DNA from: QHWT01 sp963755695
GTDB taxonomy: Bacteria > Acidobacteriota > Vicinamibacteria > Vicinamibacterales > 2-12-FULL-66-21
Assembly (NCBI GenBank): GCA_963755695.1
Contig: CAVWLB010000008.1
Location: 930,001-994,000 of the forward strand
Length of the DNA: 64,000 bases
Reading direction: 5' to 3'
The notes beneath the pieces are model-generated. The model worked only from the letters and a program-made list of their open reading frames with translations, ran no database searches and had not been told where the DNA came from. Of the stretch, positions 24,786 to 34,115 are shown one piece after another. Each line of letters opens with the position of its first letter. Position 1 is the stretch's first letter. A program made the translations under genes and the position numbers.

Positions 24786-27531
24786 CCCTTCGAACGGTTC
24801 AGGATCGCGCCCAACCGAGCTGCGCGGCGACTGGGCGGCAGAAGTGCGCAAGCGCCTCACGCCGCTGCGTCTGTCACCTGCCCGCGAGGCGGAGATCGTC
24901 GAGGAACTGTCGCAGCATCTCGACGATCGCTGGCGGGAGTTGATGGCAGGAGGCGTATCCCCCGCAGAAGCCACCGCGCTGACGCTCGCCGAATTCCGGG
25001 AGGGAAATGTCCTGGCGCGCTACATGGCGCCGCTCCGGCAGGCGCAATGGTCGCCGTCAGTCGCGCCGGGAGGTCCGTCGGGTCACGTGCTCAGCGATCT
25101 CCGGCAGGACCTGCAGTACGGCCTGCGCACCTTGCGGAGGCAACCCGGCTTCACGATCGCCGCCGTCCTGACGCTTGCCCTCGGTATCGGTTCAAACGCT
25201 GCCATCTTCTCGGTGATCAATGCCGTTCTGCTTCGCCCGCTGCCCTTTCCGAACAGCAAACAGCTGTTGTCGGTGGAGACGCGCTACCTGCCGGCGACGG
25301 GCTACGACAATCCATATTTCCCGATGTCGGATCCCGAGTTCTTCGACGTCCGCAACCGCATCGACGCGTTTGCCGTGATTGCGGCATACGACTTCGAGAA
25401 CCGCAACCTGACCCGCGAGAATGGCGAAGCCGAACGCGTCCTCACGATGAGGGTAACGGCGAGATTCTTCGACGTACTCGGGGTCAATCCGATCCGTGGA
25501 CGAACGTTCACCGAGGATGAGGCGCAAAAAGGAGTTGGCTGTCTCGCGGTCCTCAGTTATGCCGGCGCCGAGAGAAGCGCCAGTCTCATCGGTTCGACCA
25601 TCAGGCTTGACGATGCGCCATGCGAAATCATCGGGGTGATGCCGGAGGGCTTTGGATTTCGTGACGATCGCGTGCGGGCCTGGACGCCGCTCCGGATCAA
25701 TCCAGAGGACACGCTGATCAACCGGGAGAGTCATTCGCTGCTCGCGGTCGCGCGGCTGCGCGAGGGCGTCAGCGCGACACAGGCGGAGGGCCAGCTTCAG
25801 TCGCTCCGTGGCTACTGGTCGCAGAAGTACCCGGATCACTATGCGAAGGGACACTTCGTCGTCATCCGGTCGCTCCATGAGGATCTGGCCGGCGATCAGC
25901 GCGACGGCCTGCTCCTGCTCGGCGGCGCCGTCCTGTTCGTCCTGCTGATCGTCTGCGTCAATCTCGCGGCGCTGCTGGTTTCAAACGCCGAGGCGCGCCG
26001 GCGCGAGTTTGCCGTGCGGCACGCGCTCGGTGCGAATCGGCGGCGTCTGATTCGACAACTGATCGTCGAAACCATGCTGCTCGCGGCGATGGGCGGAGTC
26101 ATCGGCGTGGTGCTGGCGAACGCGCTGCTCACGGCTCTGTTGAGTCTCTATCCCGAGCGGCTGCCGGTATGGCAGGCGATTGCGATCGATCACACGGCAC
26201 TGCTCTATGCAGGGGCGTTGATCATCGGTGCCGGATTTCTGATCGGTCTCGTTCCGGCGCTGAACGCCACCGGAGCGCGACTGCAGGAAAGCCTGAGGGC
26301 CGAGTCGCGCTCGTCGACGGCATCGCGGCGCGCCGTTGCCGCCAGGTCGGTCCTGGTCGTGAGCCAGCTCGCATTGAGCGTGATCCTGCTCGCCGGAGCG
26401 CTGCTTTTGATTCGATCCTACAAGCAGCTGCAGCAGGTCGATCTCGGGATTCGGCCGGATCACCTCTTGACCTTCAGCCTGTCGGTTCCCGAGCCGCGTC
26501 AACCGGATCCGGCTGCCGCCAGGCGCCTGCTGGCGTCAGTCGAGGAACGTCTTGCGCAGACGCCCGGCGTCGAGGTTGCGGGCGCGATCTCGAATCTTCC
26601 GCTCGCGTCTGCCGGACCACCGGACGACTTCATCATTGAAGGACGACCGGCTCCCCCGCCGGGGGCGCCGGCGTGGAATGCGCGATATCTGATGGTGACG
26701 CCAGGAACGTTTCGCGCTTTCGGGACTCCGTTGAAACGCGGCAGGCTTCTGGACGCGAGCGACGCGCCAGGTCGACCCCTGGTCGCCGTGATCAACGAAA
26801 CCGCGGCACGGCTCTACTGGTCCGGCCAGGACCCAATCGGCGCCAGGATCCGCTACTACCCGCGGGAGACGAGCCCTTCGATCCGGATTGTGGGCATCGT
26901 TGGAGATGTCAGGTCCAGCGGGGCCAATGATTCGGCTCCGCCTGCGGTCTACGTTCCATTCGAGCAGGCATCCCGAACCGACTACGAGCAGCGGACGATG
27001 ACGTTTCTCGTCCGGGTGCACGGGAACCCGGCGGACGTCGTCGCCTCGGCGCGCCAGGCGGTGGCCTCCATCGATGCCGGGCTGCCGCTCGCGAGCATCC
27101 GTTCGATGTCCGAGGTCGTGGCCGCATCCGCCGGTCAGCCTCGGTTCACCACTCTCGTGATGTCGTTCTTTGCTGGCGTCGCGTTCTTTCTCGCTGCGCT
27201 CGGACTGTATGGAGTCCTCGCGTATGGTGTCGAGCAGCGAGTCCGGGAGATTGGCGTCCGGATGGCGCTTGGGGCGAACACCCACGAGATCTTCCGGCTG
27301 GTGATCGCCAATGGGATGAGTCTGGCGCTTGGCGGCATCGTGATTGGCGTTCCCGCGGCCCTGATACTGACGCGGCTGATGGAAGGGCTCCTGTCGGGGG
27401 TCACCAACAGCGATCCGGTGACCTACCTCGTGGTCGTCGTGTTGCTGGCGCTCTCTGCGCTGCTGGCCAGCTACATGCCGGCACGCCGCGCCACCCGCGT
27501 CGACCCGATCGTGGCCCTCCGCACGGAGTAG
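24778..27531 (+). CDS. ADOP-family permease in a PadR operon
   Basis: 917 aa if begun at the GTG at 24778, which overlaps the padR stop by 8 nt; longer in-frame starts would run back inside padR. Residues 1-80 are the helical N-terminal domain (LSPAREAEIVEELSQHLDDRWREL). The first membrane helix is FTIAAVLTLALGIGSNAAIF. Both halves keep FtsX signatures (REFAVRHALGANRRRLIRQL and EIGVRMALGANTHEIFRLV), and the end is ATRVDPIVALRTE. The PadR partner suggests induction by a small molecule and a role in efflux or stress, which is inference. Confidence 0.94.
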   Translation: MPDPSNGSGSRPTELRGDWAAEVRKRLTPLRLSPAREAEIVEELSQHLDDRWRELMAGGVSPAEATALTLAEFREGNVLARYMAPLRQAQWSPSVAPGGPSGHVLSDLRQDLQYGLRTLRRQPGFTIAAVLTLALGIGSNAAIFSVINAVLLRPLPFPNSKQLLSVETRYLPATGYDNPYFPMSDPEFFDVRNRIDAFAVIAAYDFENRNLTRENGEAERVLTMRVTARFFDVLGVNPIRGRTFTEDEAQKGVGCLAVLSYAGAERSASLIGSTIRLDDAPCEIIGVMPEGFGFRDDRVRAWTPLRINPEDTLINRESHSLLAVARLREGVSATQAEGQLQSLRGYWSQKYPDHYAKGHFVVIRSLHEDLAGDQRDGLLLLGGAVLFVLLIVCVNLAALLVSNAEARRREFAVRHALGANRRRLIRQLIVETMLLAAMGGVIGVVLANALLTALLSLYPERLPVWQAIAIDHTALLYAGALIIGAGFLIGLVPALNATGARLQESLRAESRSSTASRRAVAARSVLVVSQLALSVILLAGALLLIRSYKQLQQVDLGIRPDHLLTFSLSVPEPRQPDPAAARRLLASVEERLAQTPGVEVAGAISNLPLASAGPPDDFIIEGRPAPPPGAPAWNARYLMVTPGTFRAFGTPLKRGRLLDASDAPGRPLVAVINETAARLYWSGQDPIGARIRYYPRETSPSIRIVGIVGDVRSSGANDSAPPAVYVPFEQASRTDYEQRTMTFLVRVHGNPADVVASARQAVASIDAGLPLASIRSMSEVVAASAGQPRFTTLVMSFFAGVAFFLAALGLYGVLAYGVEQRVREIGVRMALGANTHEIFRLVIANGMSLALGGIVIGVPAALILTRLMEGLLSGVTNSDPVTYLVVVVLLALSALLASYMPARRATRVDPIVALRTE

Positions 27532-27540
27532 CCGAACGCG

Positions 27541-27569
27541 TTGACACGCTTCCCGCCAGGCAATAGCGT
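27541..27569 (+). promoter_or_regulatory. Promoter of the ribose operon
   Basis: A consensus -35 TTGACA (27541-27546), a 17-bp spacer and -10 TAGCGT (27564-27569) precede the rbsK GTG at 27581 by 11 bp, directly after the ADOP stop. The leader would be very short. Confidence 0.55.
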
Positions 27570-27580
27570 AGCGGGTCGCA

Positions 27581-28492
27581 GTGGCCAAAGTCGTTGTCGT
27601 CGGCAGCACGAACACAGATATGACCGTCAGGGTGCCGCGGATTCCGGCGCCTGGCGAAACAGTTCTCGGCCGCGACTTTCACATCACCGCGGGCGGCAAG
27701 GGTGCGAATCAGGCGGTTGCCGCGGCGCGTGCCGGCGGCAAGGTCGTGTTCGTGACCGCGCTCGGCGCTGACGAGTTCGGCCAGCGCGCCGCCGAGAATT
27801 TTGCCCGTGAGGGTATCGACGTCGATCTGATCCGGCGTGTACCTCGCATGCCCTCGGGCGTGGCGTTGATCTTCGTCGACGAAACCGGAGAAAACAGCAT
27901 TGCGGTAGCGCCGGGCGCGAACGGTGAGCTCCGCCCGGAAGACGTCGAACCACTCGGTCGGCTGCTCGAGTCAGGCGACGTGATCCTCTTGCAGTTGGAG
28001 ACACCCCTGGCCACCGTCGCGGCAGCGGTTCGCGTAGCCGCGATGCGGCAGGTGCGGGTTATTCTGAATCCGGCACCGGCGCAGGCGTTGCCGGACTCGT
28101 TTCTCGAATCGGTCACGATGCTCACGCCAAACGAACGGGAGGCCGAGCAACTCACCGGTGTGGTTTCGAGCGATGAGGAATCGCTCACGCGGGCTGCCGG
28201 GATCTTGCACCGGCGGGGTGTCCGCGATGTTGTCATCACGCTCGGTGCTCGCGGTGTCTTCGCCTTCCAGGAGGGCGCTGGCGCGCTCGTGCCAGCCTTC
28301 CGGGTCGAGGCGGTGGACACGACGGCGGCGGGAGATGTGTTCAACGGCGCCCTGGCGGTGGCGCTGGTCGACGGTCGGTCGGCGCATGAGGCGATTCGTT
28401 TCGCGAGCGCGGCGGCGGCCATCTCGGTGACGAGAATGGGCGCGCAGGCGTCGGCGCCATCGCGCATGGAAATCGAGGCGTTCCTCGGGTGA
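27581..28492 (+). CDS. rbsK: Ribokinase
   Basis: A 303-aa PfkB-family sugar kinase with a GTG start. It phosphorylates D-ribose at O5. PfkB signature 1 is AGGKGANQAVAAARAGG near residue 41; VNTD-like substrate contacts occur in GSTNTDM and NSIAVAPGAN. Signature 2, with the catalytic Asp, is DTTAAGDVFNGAL. It is the first gene of a five-gene unit in which each start overlaps the previous stop, so ribose uptake and phosphorylation are made together. Confidence 0.93.
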   Translation: MAKVVVVGSTNTDMTVRVPRIPAPGETVLGRDFHITAGGKGANQAVAAARAGGKVVFVTALGADEFGQRAAENFAREGIDVDLIRRVPRMPSGVALIFVDETGENSIAVAPGANGELRPEDVEPLGRLLESGDVILLQLETPLATVAAAVRVAAMRQVRVILNPAPAQALPDSFLESVTMLTPNEREAEQLTGVVSSDEESLTRAAGILHRRGVRDVVITLGARGVFAFQEGAGALVPAFRVEAVDTTAAGDVFNGALAVALVDGRSAHEAIRFASAAAAISVTRMGAQASAPSRMEIEAFLG

Positions 28493-29454
28493 ACCCTGCA
28501 ACCAACGCGCGCGTCGCGGGAGTCCTGGCGGTCGCGCTGACCCTTGCGGCCTGCGGAACCGGACGTGAGTCCCCCGGCGGCACGCGGCGCGCCAGCGAGC
28601 CGCCGCGTATCGCGCTCATCATGAAGTCGCTCGCCAATGAGTTCTTCGTCACCATGGCCGAAGGCGCGAAGTCGCACCAGGCCGCCAACGCCACGTCGTA
28701 CACCTTGCTGGTCAACGGCATCCGGAATGAAAGCGATCTCGCCCAGCAGGTTGCGCTGGTCGAGCAGATGATGGCTCAGGGTGTCGACGCCATCGTCATC
28801 GCTCCCGCCGACTCCCGTGCGCTCGTCCCGGTTCTGGCCAAGGCGCTCCGCGAGAAGATTGTCGTGGTCAACATCGACAACAAGCTCGATGACCCGACGC
28901 TCCGGCAGGTGGGCATCGACATTCCGTTCGTCGGCCCCGACAACCGCGCCGGCGCGCGCGCGGTCGGTGCGGCCCTGGCAAAGCATCTGCAACGCGGTGA
29001 CAGGGTGGCGATCCTCGAGGGCATTCCGACGGCGTTCAATGCGCAGCAGCGTCGACTCGGATTCGAGGACGCGATGCGCGAGGCCGGCGCCGAAGTGGTG
29101 ACCGTGCAGAGCGCCCATTGGGAGCAGGACGAAGCGAATACGGTTAGCGCGGCAATGCTTCGTGAGCATCCGGATCTCAAGGCGATCCTGGCCAGCAACG
29201 ACAACATGGCACTCGGCGCGGCGTCCGCAGTGCGCCAGGCAGGCAGGATCGGGCAGACGCTGGTCGTCGGCTTCGACAACATCGCAGCGGTGCAGCAGTT
29301 GCTTCAGGACGGGCGGGTGCTGGCAACGGCAGATCAGCACGCCGACCGCCTGGCCGTCTACGGTATCGAATACGCACTCAGGATCCTGCGCGGAGAAAGC
29401 CACCCCACCGACATGCAGACGCCGGTGGATCTGATTGCCGCCACCCCGCGGTGA
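28489..29454 (+). CDS. rbsB: Ribose-type ABC transporter substrate-binding lipoprotein
   Basis: 321 aa with a GTG start overlapping rbsK by 4 nt. The lipobox LTLAAC places the lipidated Cys at residue 22. The periplasmic-binding type 1 fold is plain: IALIMKSLANEFFVTMAEGA, VNGIRNESDLAQQVALVEQM, GVDAIVIAPADSRALVP, FVGPDNRAGARAVG and ILASNDNMALGAASAVRQ. The sugar is probably ribose because of the kinase partner; ribosides or related pentoses are alternatives. Confidence 0.9.
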   Translation: MNPATNARVAGVLAVALTLAACGTGRESPGGTRRASEPPRIALIMKSLANEFFVTMAEGAKSHQAANATSYTLLVNGIRNESDLAQQVALVEQMMAQGVDAIVIAPADSRALVPVLAKALREKIVVVNIDNKLDDPTLRQVGIDIPFVGPDNRAGARAVGAALAKHLQRGDRVAILEGIPTAFNAQQRRLGFEDAMREAGAEVVTVQSAHWEQDEANTVSAAMLREHPDLKAILASNDNMALGAASAVRQAGRIGQTLVVGFDNIAAVQQLLQDGRVLATADQHADRLAVYGIEYALRILRGESHPTDMQTPVDLIAATPR

Positions 29455-30983
29455 TGACGATCGCAAAGAGCGCAGACACGTTGCTCCGCCTGCGTGGAGT
29501 CGAGAAGCGTTATGCGGCGCCGGTCCTCACGAATCTCGATCTCGATCTCGAGGCGGGCGAGATTCATGCGTTGATGGGGGCGAACGGAGCGGGGAAGTCG
29601 ACGCTCTCGAGGATCATCTGCGGCCTGACGGCCCCGGACCATGGCACGATGAGCCTCGGCGGCGAACGTTACGAACCGTGCAGTCGGTTGGACGCGACAC
29701 GTGCCGGTGTACAGCTCGTGATGCAGGAGCTCAACCTGATTCCGACGCTGAGCGTTGCCGAGAATCTGTTCGTCGCGGACCTTCCCAGCCGCTTCGGACT
29801 GGTCTCGTTCGCCACGCTCCGAGCCAGAGCCGTCGAAGCGTTGACCGCCGTCGGCTTGACCGATCTGGATCCGGACCTGCCCGTCGGCCGGCTCGGCGTG
29901 GGCCAGCAGCAACTGGTGGCCCTTGCCGCGGCACTGGCGCACCCATGCCGCGTCCTCGTGCTCGATGAGCCTACTGCGGCGCTGACGAATACCGAGATCG
30001 AGCTCGCTTTCGCCCAGCTGCGCCGGCTTCGCAGCGGCGGAACCGCCATCCTTTATATAAGTCACCGCCTCGAAGAGATCCGGAAGATCAGCGATCGCAT
30101 CACCGTGCTGCGTGATGGACTGGTGGTGGGGACTCTACCCGCCGTCAGTGTATCGATGGACGAGATCGTTCGGCTGATGGTTGGGGAGCGCGCTGTCGAG
30201 GCGCTCGAGCAACGTGAGCATCCGAAGGGAGACGTCGCGCTGCGTGTCGAAGGCTTGACGCGAGGGACCCGCCTACGGAACGTCAGTCTGGAAGTCAGAA
30301 AGGGAGAGATTCTCGGGCTCGCCGGGCTGGTGGGTTCCGGCCGTACCGAGACCCTCCGCGCGATCTTTGGGGCCGATCGTCTCGATGCCGGGCTGGTACG
30401 CCGCGGGCCCGGGCCAGCGATTGCGATCGACGGCCCGAAGACCGCCGTGCGCAATGGAATCGGGATGATTCCGGAAGATCGCAAGGAGCAGGCGCTTCTC
30501 CTTTCCCAGCCGGTCCGCACCAACATGACGCTGGCGACGCTGCCAGCCTTTGCGCGAGGGCGATGGTGGATTGACCAGGCCAGTGAGATTCAGGCTGCAG
30601 ATGAACTTCGCGTCCGCCTCGACGTGCGCACCCAATCGGTCGAGCAACGCGTCGACGAGCTGAGCGGCGGGAACCAGCAGAAGGTGGTCGTCGCCCGCTG
30701 GCTCCTGCGCGAGTGCGACGTGGTGTTGTTCGACGAGCCGACCCGCGGAATTGACGTCGCGGCGAAGATTGCCGTGTATCGCCTGCTCAACGAGCTGGCC
30801 GCTCGCGGCAAGGCACTGGTTATCGTCTCGAGCGAACTCGAGGAGCTGATGGCGTTGTGCGATCGAATCGCCGTGATGTCCGCCGGCCGCCTGGTGGCCA
30901 CGTTCAGGCGCGGCGAGTGGAGCGAGCAAGCCATCGTCGCTGCGGCGTTCAGCGAGTATGCCGCCCGCGGCACGGCATGCTGA
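29451..30983 (+). CDS. rbsA: Sugar ABC transporter ATPase with two nucleotide-binding domains
   Basis: 510 aa, overlapping rbsB by 4 nt. The N-terminal NBD has Walker A GANGAGKST, the signature LGVGQQQLVALA and Walker B VLVLDEPTAAL. The second NBD has a degenerate Walker A (GLVGSGRTE), the signature LSGGNQQKVVVAR and Walker B DVVLFDEPTRGID, as in RbsA/MglA/XylG transporters. It energises RbsC at the inner membrane. Confidence 0.94.
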   Translation: MMTIAKSADTLLRLRGVEKRYAAPVLTNLDLDLEAGEIHALMGANGAGKSTLSRIICGLTAPDHGTMSLGGERYEPCSRLDATRAGVQLVMQELNLIPTLSVAENLFVADLPSRFGLVSFATLRARAVEALTAVGLTDLDPDLPVGRLGVGQQQLVALAAALAHPCRVLVLDEPTAALTNTEIELAFAQLRRLRSGGTAILYISHRLEEIRKISDRITVLRDGLVVGTLPAVSVSMDEIVRLMVGERAVEALEQREHPKGDVALRVEGLTRGTRLRNVSLEVRKGEILGLAGLVGSGRTETLRAIFGADRLDAGLVRRGPGPAIAIDGPKTAVRNGIGMIPEDRKEQALLLSQPVRTNMTLATLPAFARGRWWIDQASEIQAADELRVRLDVRTQSVEQRVDELSGGNQQKVVVARWLLRECDVVLFDEPTRGIDVAAKIAVYRLLNELAARGKALVIVSSELEELMALCDRIAVMSAGRLVATFRRGEWSEQAIVAAAFSEYAARGTAC

Positions 30984-31948
30984 ATCCGCCCAAGGTGCGC
31001 ACGATGCCTCGGGTGGGCGAGTACATCGGTCTGCTCGCGGTCCTGGTGTCGCTGGTGGCGCTGTTCAGCGTGCTGAGCGGGCATTTCTTCAGCCGGATCA
31101 CATTCTCTACGCTGGCAAACCAGATCCCGGCACTGACGGTGATCGCTGTCGGGATGACGCTGGTGCTCATCGCCGCAGGCATCGACCTCTCGGTCGGGTC
31201 GGTGATGGCGCTTGGATCCGCGGTCCTTGCGCTCGCCCGGGTCAACTGGCAGTTGCCACTTCCTGTCGCGATTGCGCTGTGCCTTGCGGTGGGACTCGCC
31301 GCCGGCCTGACCAACGGGTTGATAACCGTCCGCTGGGCCGTTCCATCGTTCATCGTCACGCTCGGCATGCTGGAGGTGGCTCGAGGGGGTGCCTATCTGG
31401 TGACGGAGTCGCGGTCGGTGTTCGTAGGTGCCGCGATGGGAGCGCTCGGCGCGCCGCTGCCGCTGATTGGGGTATCTTCGTCGTTCCTCCTGGCCGTGCT
31501 GGTCGTCGCGGCGGGCCAGGTCGTGCTCTCGAGGACCGTTCTTGGACGTTACATCGTCGCCATCGGTACGAACTTGGAAGCGGTCCGACTATCCGGGATC
31601 GATCCCAGACCGGTTCTCGTTGCAGTGTTCGCGCTCTCTGGATTGCTCGCCGGCCTCGGCGGTGTGTTTCATGTCGCCTATCTCGAGTCGGCCGATCCGA
31701 ACAGCGGGATCGGGCTCGAGCTTTCAGCGATTGCGGCAGTGGTGATTGGCGGCACGAGCCTGATGGGCGGACGAGGATCGGTCATCAACAGTTTCCTCGG
31801 CGTCCTGATCATCGCCGTGCTTCAAAGTGGGTTGGCGCAAATTGGTGCGTCCGAACCAACCAAGCGTATTGTGACCGGAGCCGTCATCGTCGCGGCCGTC
31901 ATCCTGGATGGTTACCGGCACGCTCGACTCGCGCGGAGGCTGACATGA
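30977..31948 (+). CDS. rbsC: Ribose-type ABC transporter permease
   Basis: 323 aa from the ATG at 30977, which overlaps rbsA by 7 nt. The protein is almost entirely hydrophobic with about ten TM helices. It carries the family blocks TVIAVGMTLVLIAAGIDLSVGS and SAIAAVVIGGTSLMGGRGS, the latter the EAA-like cytoplasmic loop of BPD_transp_2 permeases. Its stop overlaps the next start (ATGA). Confidence 0.93.
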   Translation: MLNPPKVRTMPRVGEYIGLLAVLVSLVALFSVLSGHFFSRITFSTLANQIPALTVIAVGMTLVLIAAGIDLSVGSVMALGSAVLALARVNWQLPLPVAIALCLAVGLAAGLTNGLITVRWAVPSFIVTLGMLEVARGGAYLVTESRSVFVGAAMGALGAPLPLIGVSSSFLLAVLVVAAGQVVLSRTVLGRYIVAIGTNLEAVRLSGIDPRPVLVAVFALSGLLAGLGGVFHVAYLESADPNSGIGLELSAIAAVVIGGTSLMGGRGSVINSFLGVLIIAVLQSGLAQIGASEPTKRIVTGAVIVAAVILDGYRHARLARRLT

Positions 31949-33480
31949 TCCGCTACTTGATTCTCGCCACAGGCATTGCCCTGCTGGTTCCATCCCCGGT
32001 CGGGACCGAGGCTGCCAGTCGTGACGGAACCCTGCGGCTCACCACCGAGGCGCTTCGCGACAAGATCAAAGGCGGCTGGGCGGGACAAACCGTCGGCGTC
32101 ACTTTCGGAGGGCCGACCGAGTTCCGCTATCGCGGCACGATGATCGACGACTACACCCCGATCGCGTGGTATGACGGCCTGCTGAAGGAAACGTTCGAGA
32201 AGACGCCAGGTCTGTACGACGACATCTACGTCGATCTGACGTTTCTCAACGTAATCGAGAAGCACGGACTTGACGCGCCTGCGGAGCGGTTTGCCGACGC
32301 CTTCGCCCACGCAGGCTATCAGCTCTGGCACGCCAACCAGATGGCGCGCTACAACCTCCTGCGGGGCATGAAGCCGCCGGCCTCGGGCGACTGGCACAAC
32401 AATCCGGACGCCGACGACATCGACTTCCAGATCGAGTCAGACTTCATCGGCTTGATGTCGCCGGGAATGCCGAACGCAGCTTCTGAGATTGCCGATCGGG
32501 TCGGGCACATCATGAATTCGGGCGACGGTTGGTACGGCGGCGTCTACATCTCCACGATGTATTCACTGGCGTTCACGTCAAATGACGTGAACTACGTCGT
32601 GACTGAAGGCCTCAAGGCGATTCCCGTCGGTACGCGGTTCTATCAGACGATCAGCGCCGTCATCGATCTGTACAAGCAGTATCCCGACGACTGGAAGCGC
32701 GCGTGGTTCGAGATCCAGAAGAAGTGGGCGGAGGATGTGGGGTGCGCCGATGGCGTGTTTGCCGCCTTCAATATCGATGCGCGTCTCAATGCCGCTTACG
32801 TCGTGTTAGGACTCCTATACGGGCAAGGTGACATGACCCGGACGATCGCGATCGCGACCCGGGCCGGACAGGATTCCGACTGCAATCCCTCCTCGGCGGC
32901 CGGCATTCTCGGGGCGATCATTGGTTATTCCAAGATCCCGGCGTACTGGAAACAGGGGCTCTCGGCCGTCGAACCGATGGCGTTTCAACACGCAGGCCTC
33001 TCGCTGAACGACGCCTACGAGCTCACGTTCAAGCACGCGTTGGAGCTGATCCGGCGCAATGGCGGCCAGGTTGCTGACGATCATGTCGTCGTCGCCGTCC
33101 AGCCGGTCAAGGCGGTTCGCGTCGAGCAGAACTTCGAAGGCCACTTCCCGGTCGCGGAGATCCCGCTTCATCGACGGCTGTCGGACGAGACGAGCGTCAG
33201 CTTCGACGGCGTCGGCTTTGTGGTGCAGGGAAGTGCGCGAAGCGAGAACGGTCAGGATCAGGTGATTTCCGTCGAGATGTACATCGACGAGAAGATGGTC
33301 GAGACGATCGAGCTTCCCACCAACTTCACTGCCCGCAGGTTCACGCCGTTCTGGAAGTACGGATTGTCCGACGGGAAACATACCGTCCGGCTGAAGATCC
33401 GGAATCCCGCTCCTGGCGCAATAATCAACATGGAGCGCGTCATCGTCTACGGAAGCAAGCTCGGCAGACCTCCTGTCTGA
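31945..33480 (+). CDS. Exported ADP-ribosylglycohydrolase-family protein with C-terminal beta domain
   Basis: 511 aa from the ATG at 31945, coupled to rbsC by a 4-nt overlap. A signal peptide (YLILATGIALLVP, cleavage near TEAAS) directs export. The ADP-ribosylglycohydrolase fold (PF03747) spans about 35-350: KIKGGWAGQTVGVTFGGPTEF, the acidic site DDIYVD at 92-97 and the second metal-site block RAGQDSDCNPSSAAGILGAI with D310 and D312. Residues ~360-511 form a beta-rich domain (FVVQGSARSENGQDQVISVE) of unknown role. Location and coupling suggest it frees ribose or a riboside outside the cytoplasm for import and RbsK phosphorylation. That pathway is a hypothesis. Confidence 0.85.
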   Translation: MIRYLILATGIALLVPSPVGTEAASRDGTLRLTTEALRDKIKGGWAGQTVGVTFGGPTEFRYRGTMIDDYTPIAWYDGLLKETFEKTPGLYDDIYVDLTFLNVIEKHGLDAPAERFADAFAHAGYQLWHANQMARYNLLRGMKPPASGDWHNNPDADDIDFQIESDFIGLMSPGMPNAASEIADRVGHIMNSGDGWYGGVYISTMYSLAFTSNDVNYVVTEGLKAIPVGTRFYQTISAVIDLYKQYPDDWKRAWFEIQKKWAEDVGCADGVFAAFNIDARLNAAYVVLGLLYGQGDMTRTIAIATRAGQDSDCNPSSAAGILGAIIGYSKIPAYWKQGLSAVEPMAFQHAGLSLNDAYELTFKHALELIRRNGGQVADDHVVVAVQPVKAVRVEQNFEGHFPVAEIPLHRRLSDETSVSFDGVGFVVQGSARSENGQDQVISVEMYIDEKMVETIELPTNFTARRFTPFWKYGLSDGKHTVRLKIRNPAPGAIINMERVIVYGSKLGRPPV

Positions 33481-33553
33481 CCGGCATGTCGAAGCATTTT
33501 GACACTGCCGAACGCCCGAAGCCGTTGACGTCGTCGTCAGGGCGCCGGATCCC

Positions 33554-33970
33554 TCAACGCTCGCGCTCTCGATCGAGAGCCGGCTTCAAATCGACGATGG
33601 GGGTCCGATCCAGAGCCTCCATGTCGCGTACAAGGATTCTGGTGCCGTCAATCGCCAGGATTCCCACGCGATGCAATCCGATGGGGTTCGGCCGGTCCGG
33701 CGAGCGCGTGCTGAACACGCCATGCAACGGATTGGCGGGATTTCCCCTGGGATGTACCACCAGCACATCTCGGGCAGCGCGATCCAGCCACGTCAGCACG
33801 ATGACTTCTTCCCCCACGTGCAGGTCGCGAAGACCCTCGCTGAAACGCGGTTCGAAGGCCAACCAGGCATCCGGCGCCCCTTCGTTTCCTTGCTTTGGCG
33901 CGCCGGCCCGATCAACGAGCGGAGACTGAACCCAGCCGATTGGGTGTAGCTCATAGCGGTCATGGCTCAA
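33554..33970 (-). CDS. trmO: TrmO-type tRNA (t6A37) N6-methyltransferase
   Basis: A 138-aa TsaA/YaeB/TrmO beta-barrel. Family blocks are LHPIGWVQSPLVD at the start, the acidic FSEGLRDLHVGEEVIVLTWLDRA, and the SAM-binding core GVFSTRSPDRPNPIGLHRVGIL. It should methylate t6A37 of tRNA-Thr. The start is a TTG at 33970, supported by AGGAGG six bases upstream on the minus strand; no in-frame ATG exists near it. The 73-bp gap to the convergent ribose operon shows nothing notable. Confidence 0.9.
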   Translation of the reverse strand: MSHDRYELHPIGWVQSPLVDRAGAPKQGNEGAPDAWLAFEPRFSEGLRDLHVGEEVIVLTWLDRAARDVLVVHPRGNPANPLHGVFSTRSPDRPNPIGLHRVGILAIDGTRILVRDMEALDRTPIVDLKPALDRERER

Positions 33971-33975
33971 TGAGT

Positions 33976-33981
33976 CCTCCT
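33976..33981 (-). promoter_or_regulatory. Shine-Dalgarno fixing the TTG start of trmO
   Basis: CCTCCT on the plus strand reads AGGAGG on the minus strand, with a 5-nt gap to the TTG at 33970. This perfect site decides an otherwise doubtful start. Confidence 0.75.
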
Positions 33982-34027
33982 AATCGCAATGTCGATTCAC
34001 GAACGGCGAGTTTAGGACGCAGGGGTC

Positions 34028-34073
34028 TTCTGTGTTCTGCCGTGTTTTTCTGTGGCTATGTTCCTTTCTGTGG
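34028..34073. repeat. T-rich TTCTGTG repeat in divergent spacer
   Basis: TTCTGTG recurs three times (34028, 34048, 34066) in a T-rich, strand-skewed stretch between divergent trmO and the GH16 gene. It may hold promoter elements; none is clear enough to call. Confidence 0.4.
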
Positions 34074-34115
34074 ACGGACGCCTGACCCGAGTGTGAAACA
34101 CGAGGTCGTCAAGTC

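Noticed and set aside
27709..29466. 585-aa minus-strand open frame opposite rbsK/rbsB
   Set aside because: Composition is Arg/Ser-rich shadow sequence with no domain pattern; the plus strand encodes clear ribokinase and binding-protein motifs over the same bases.
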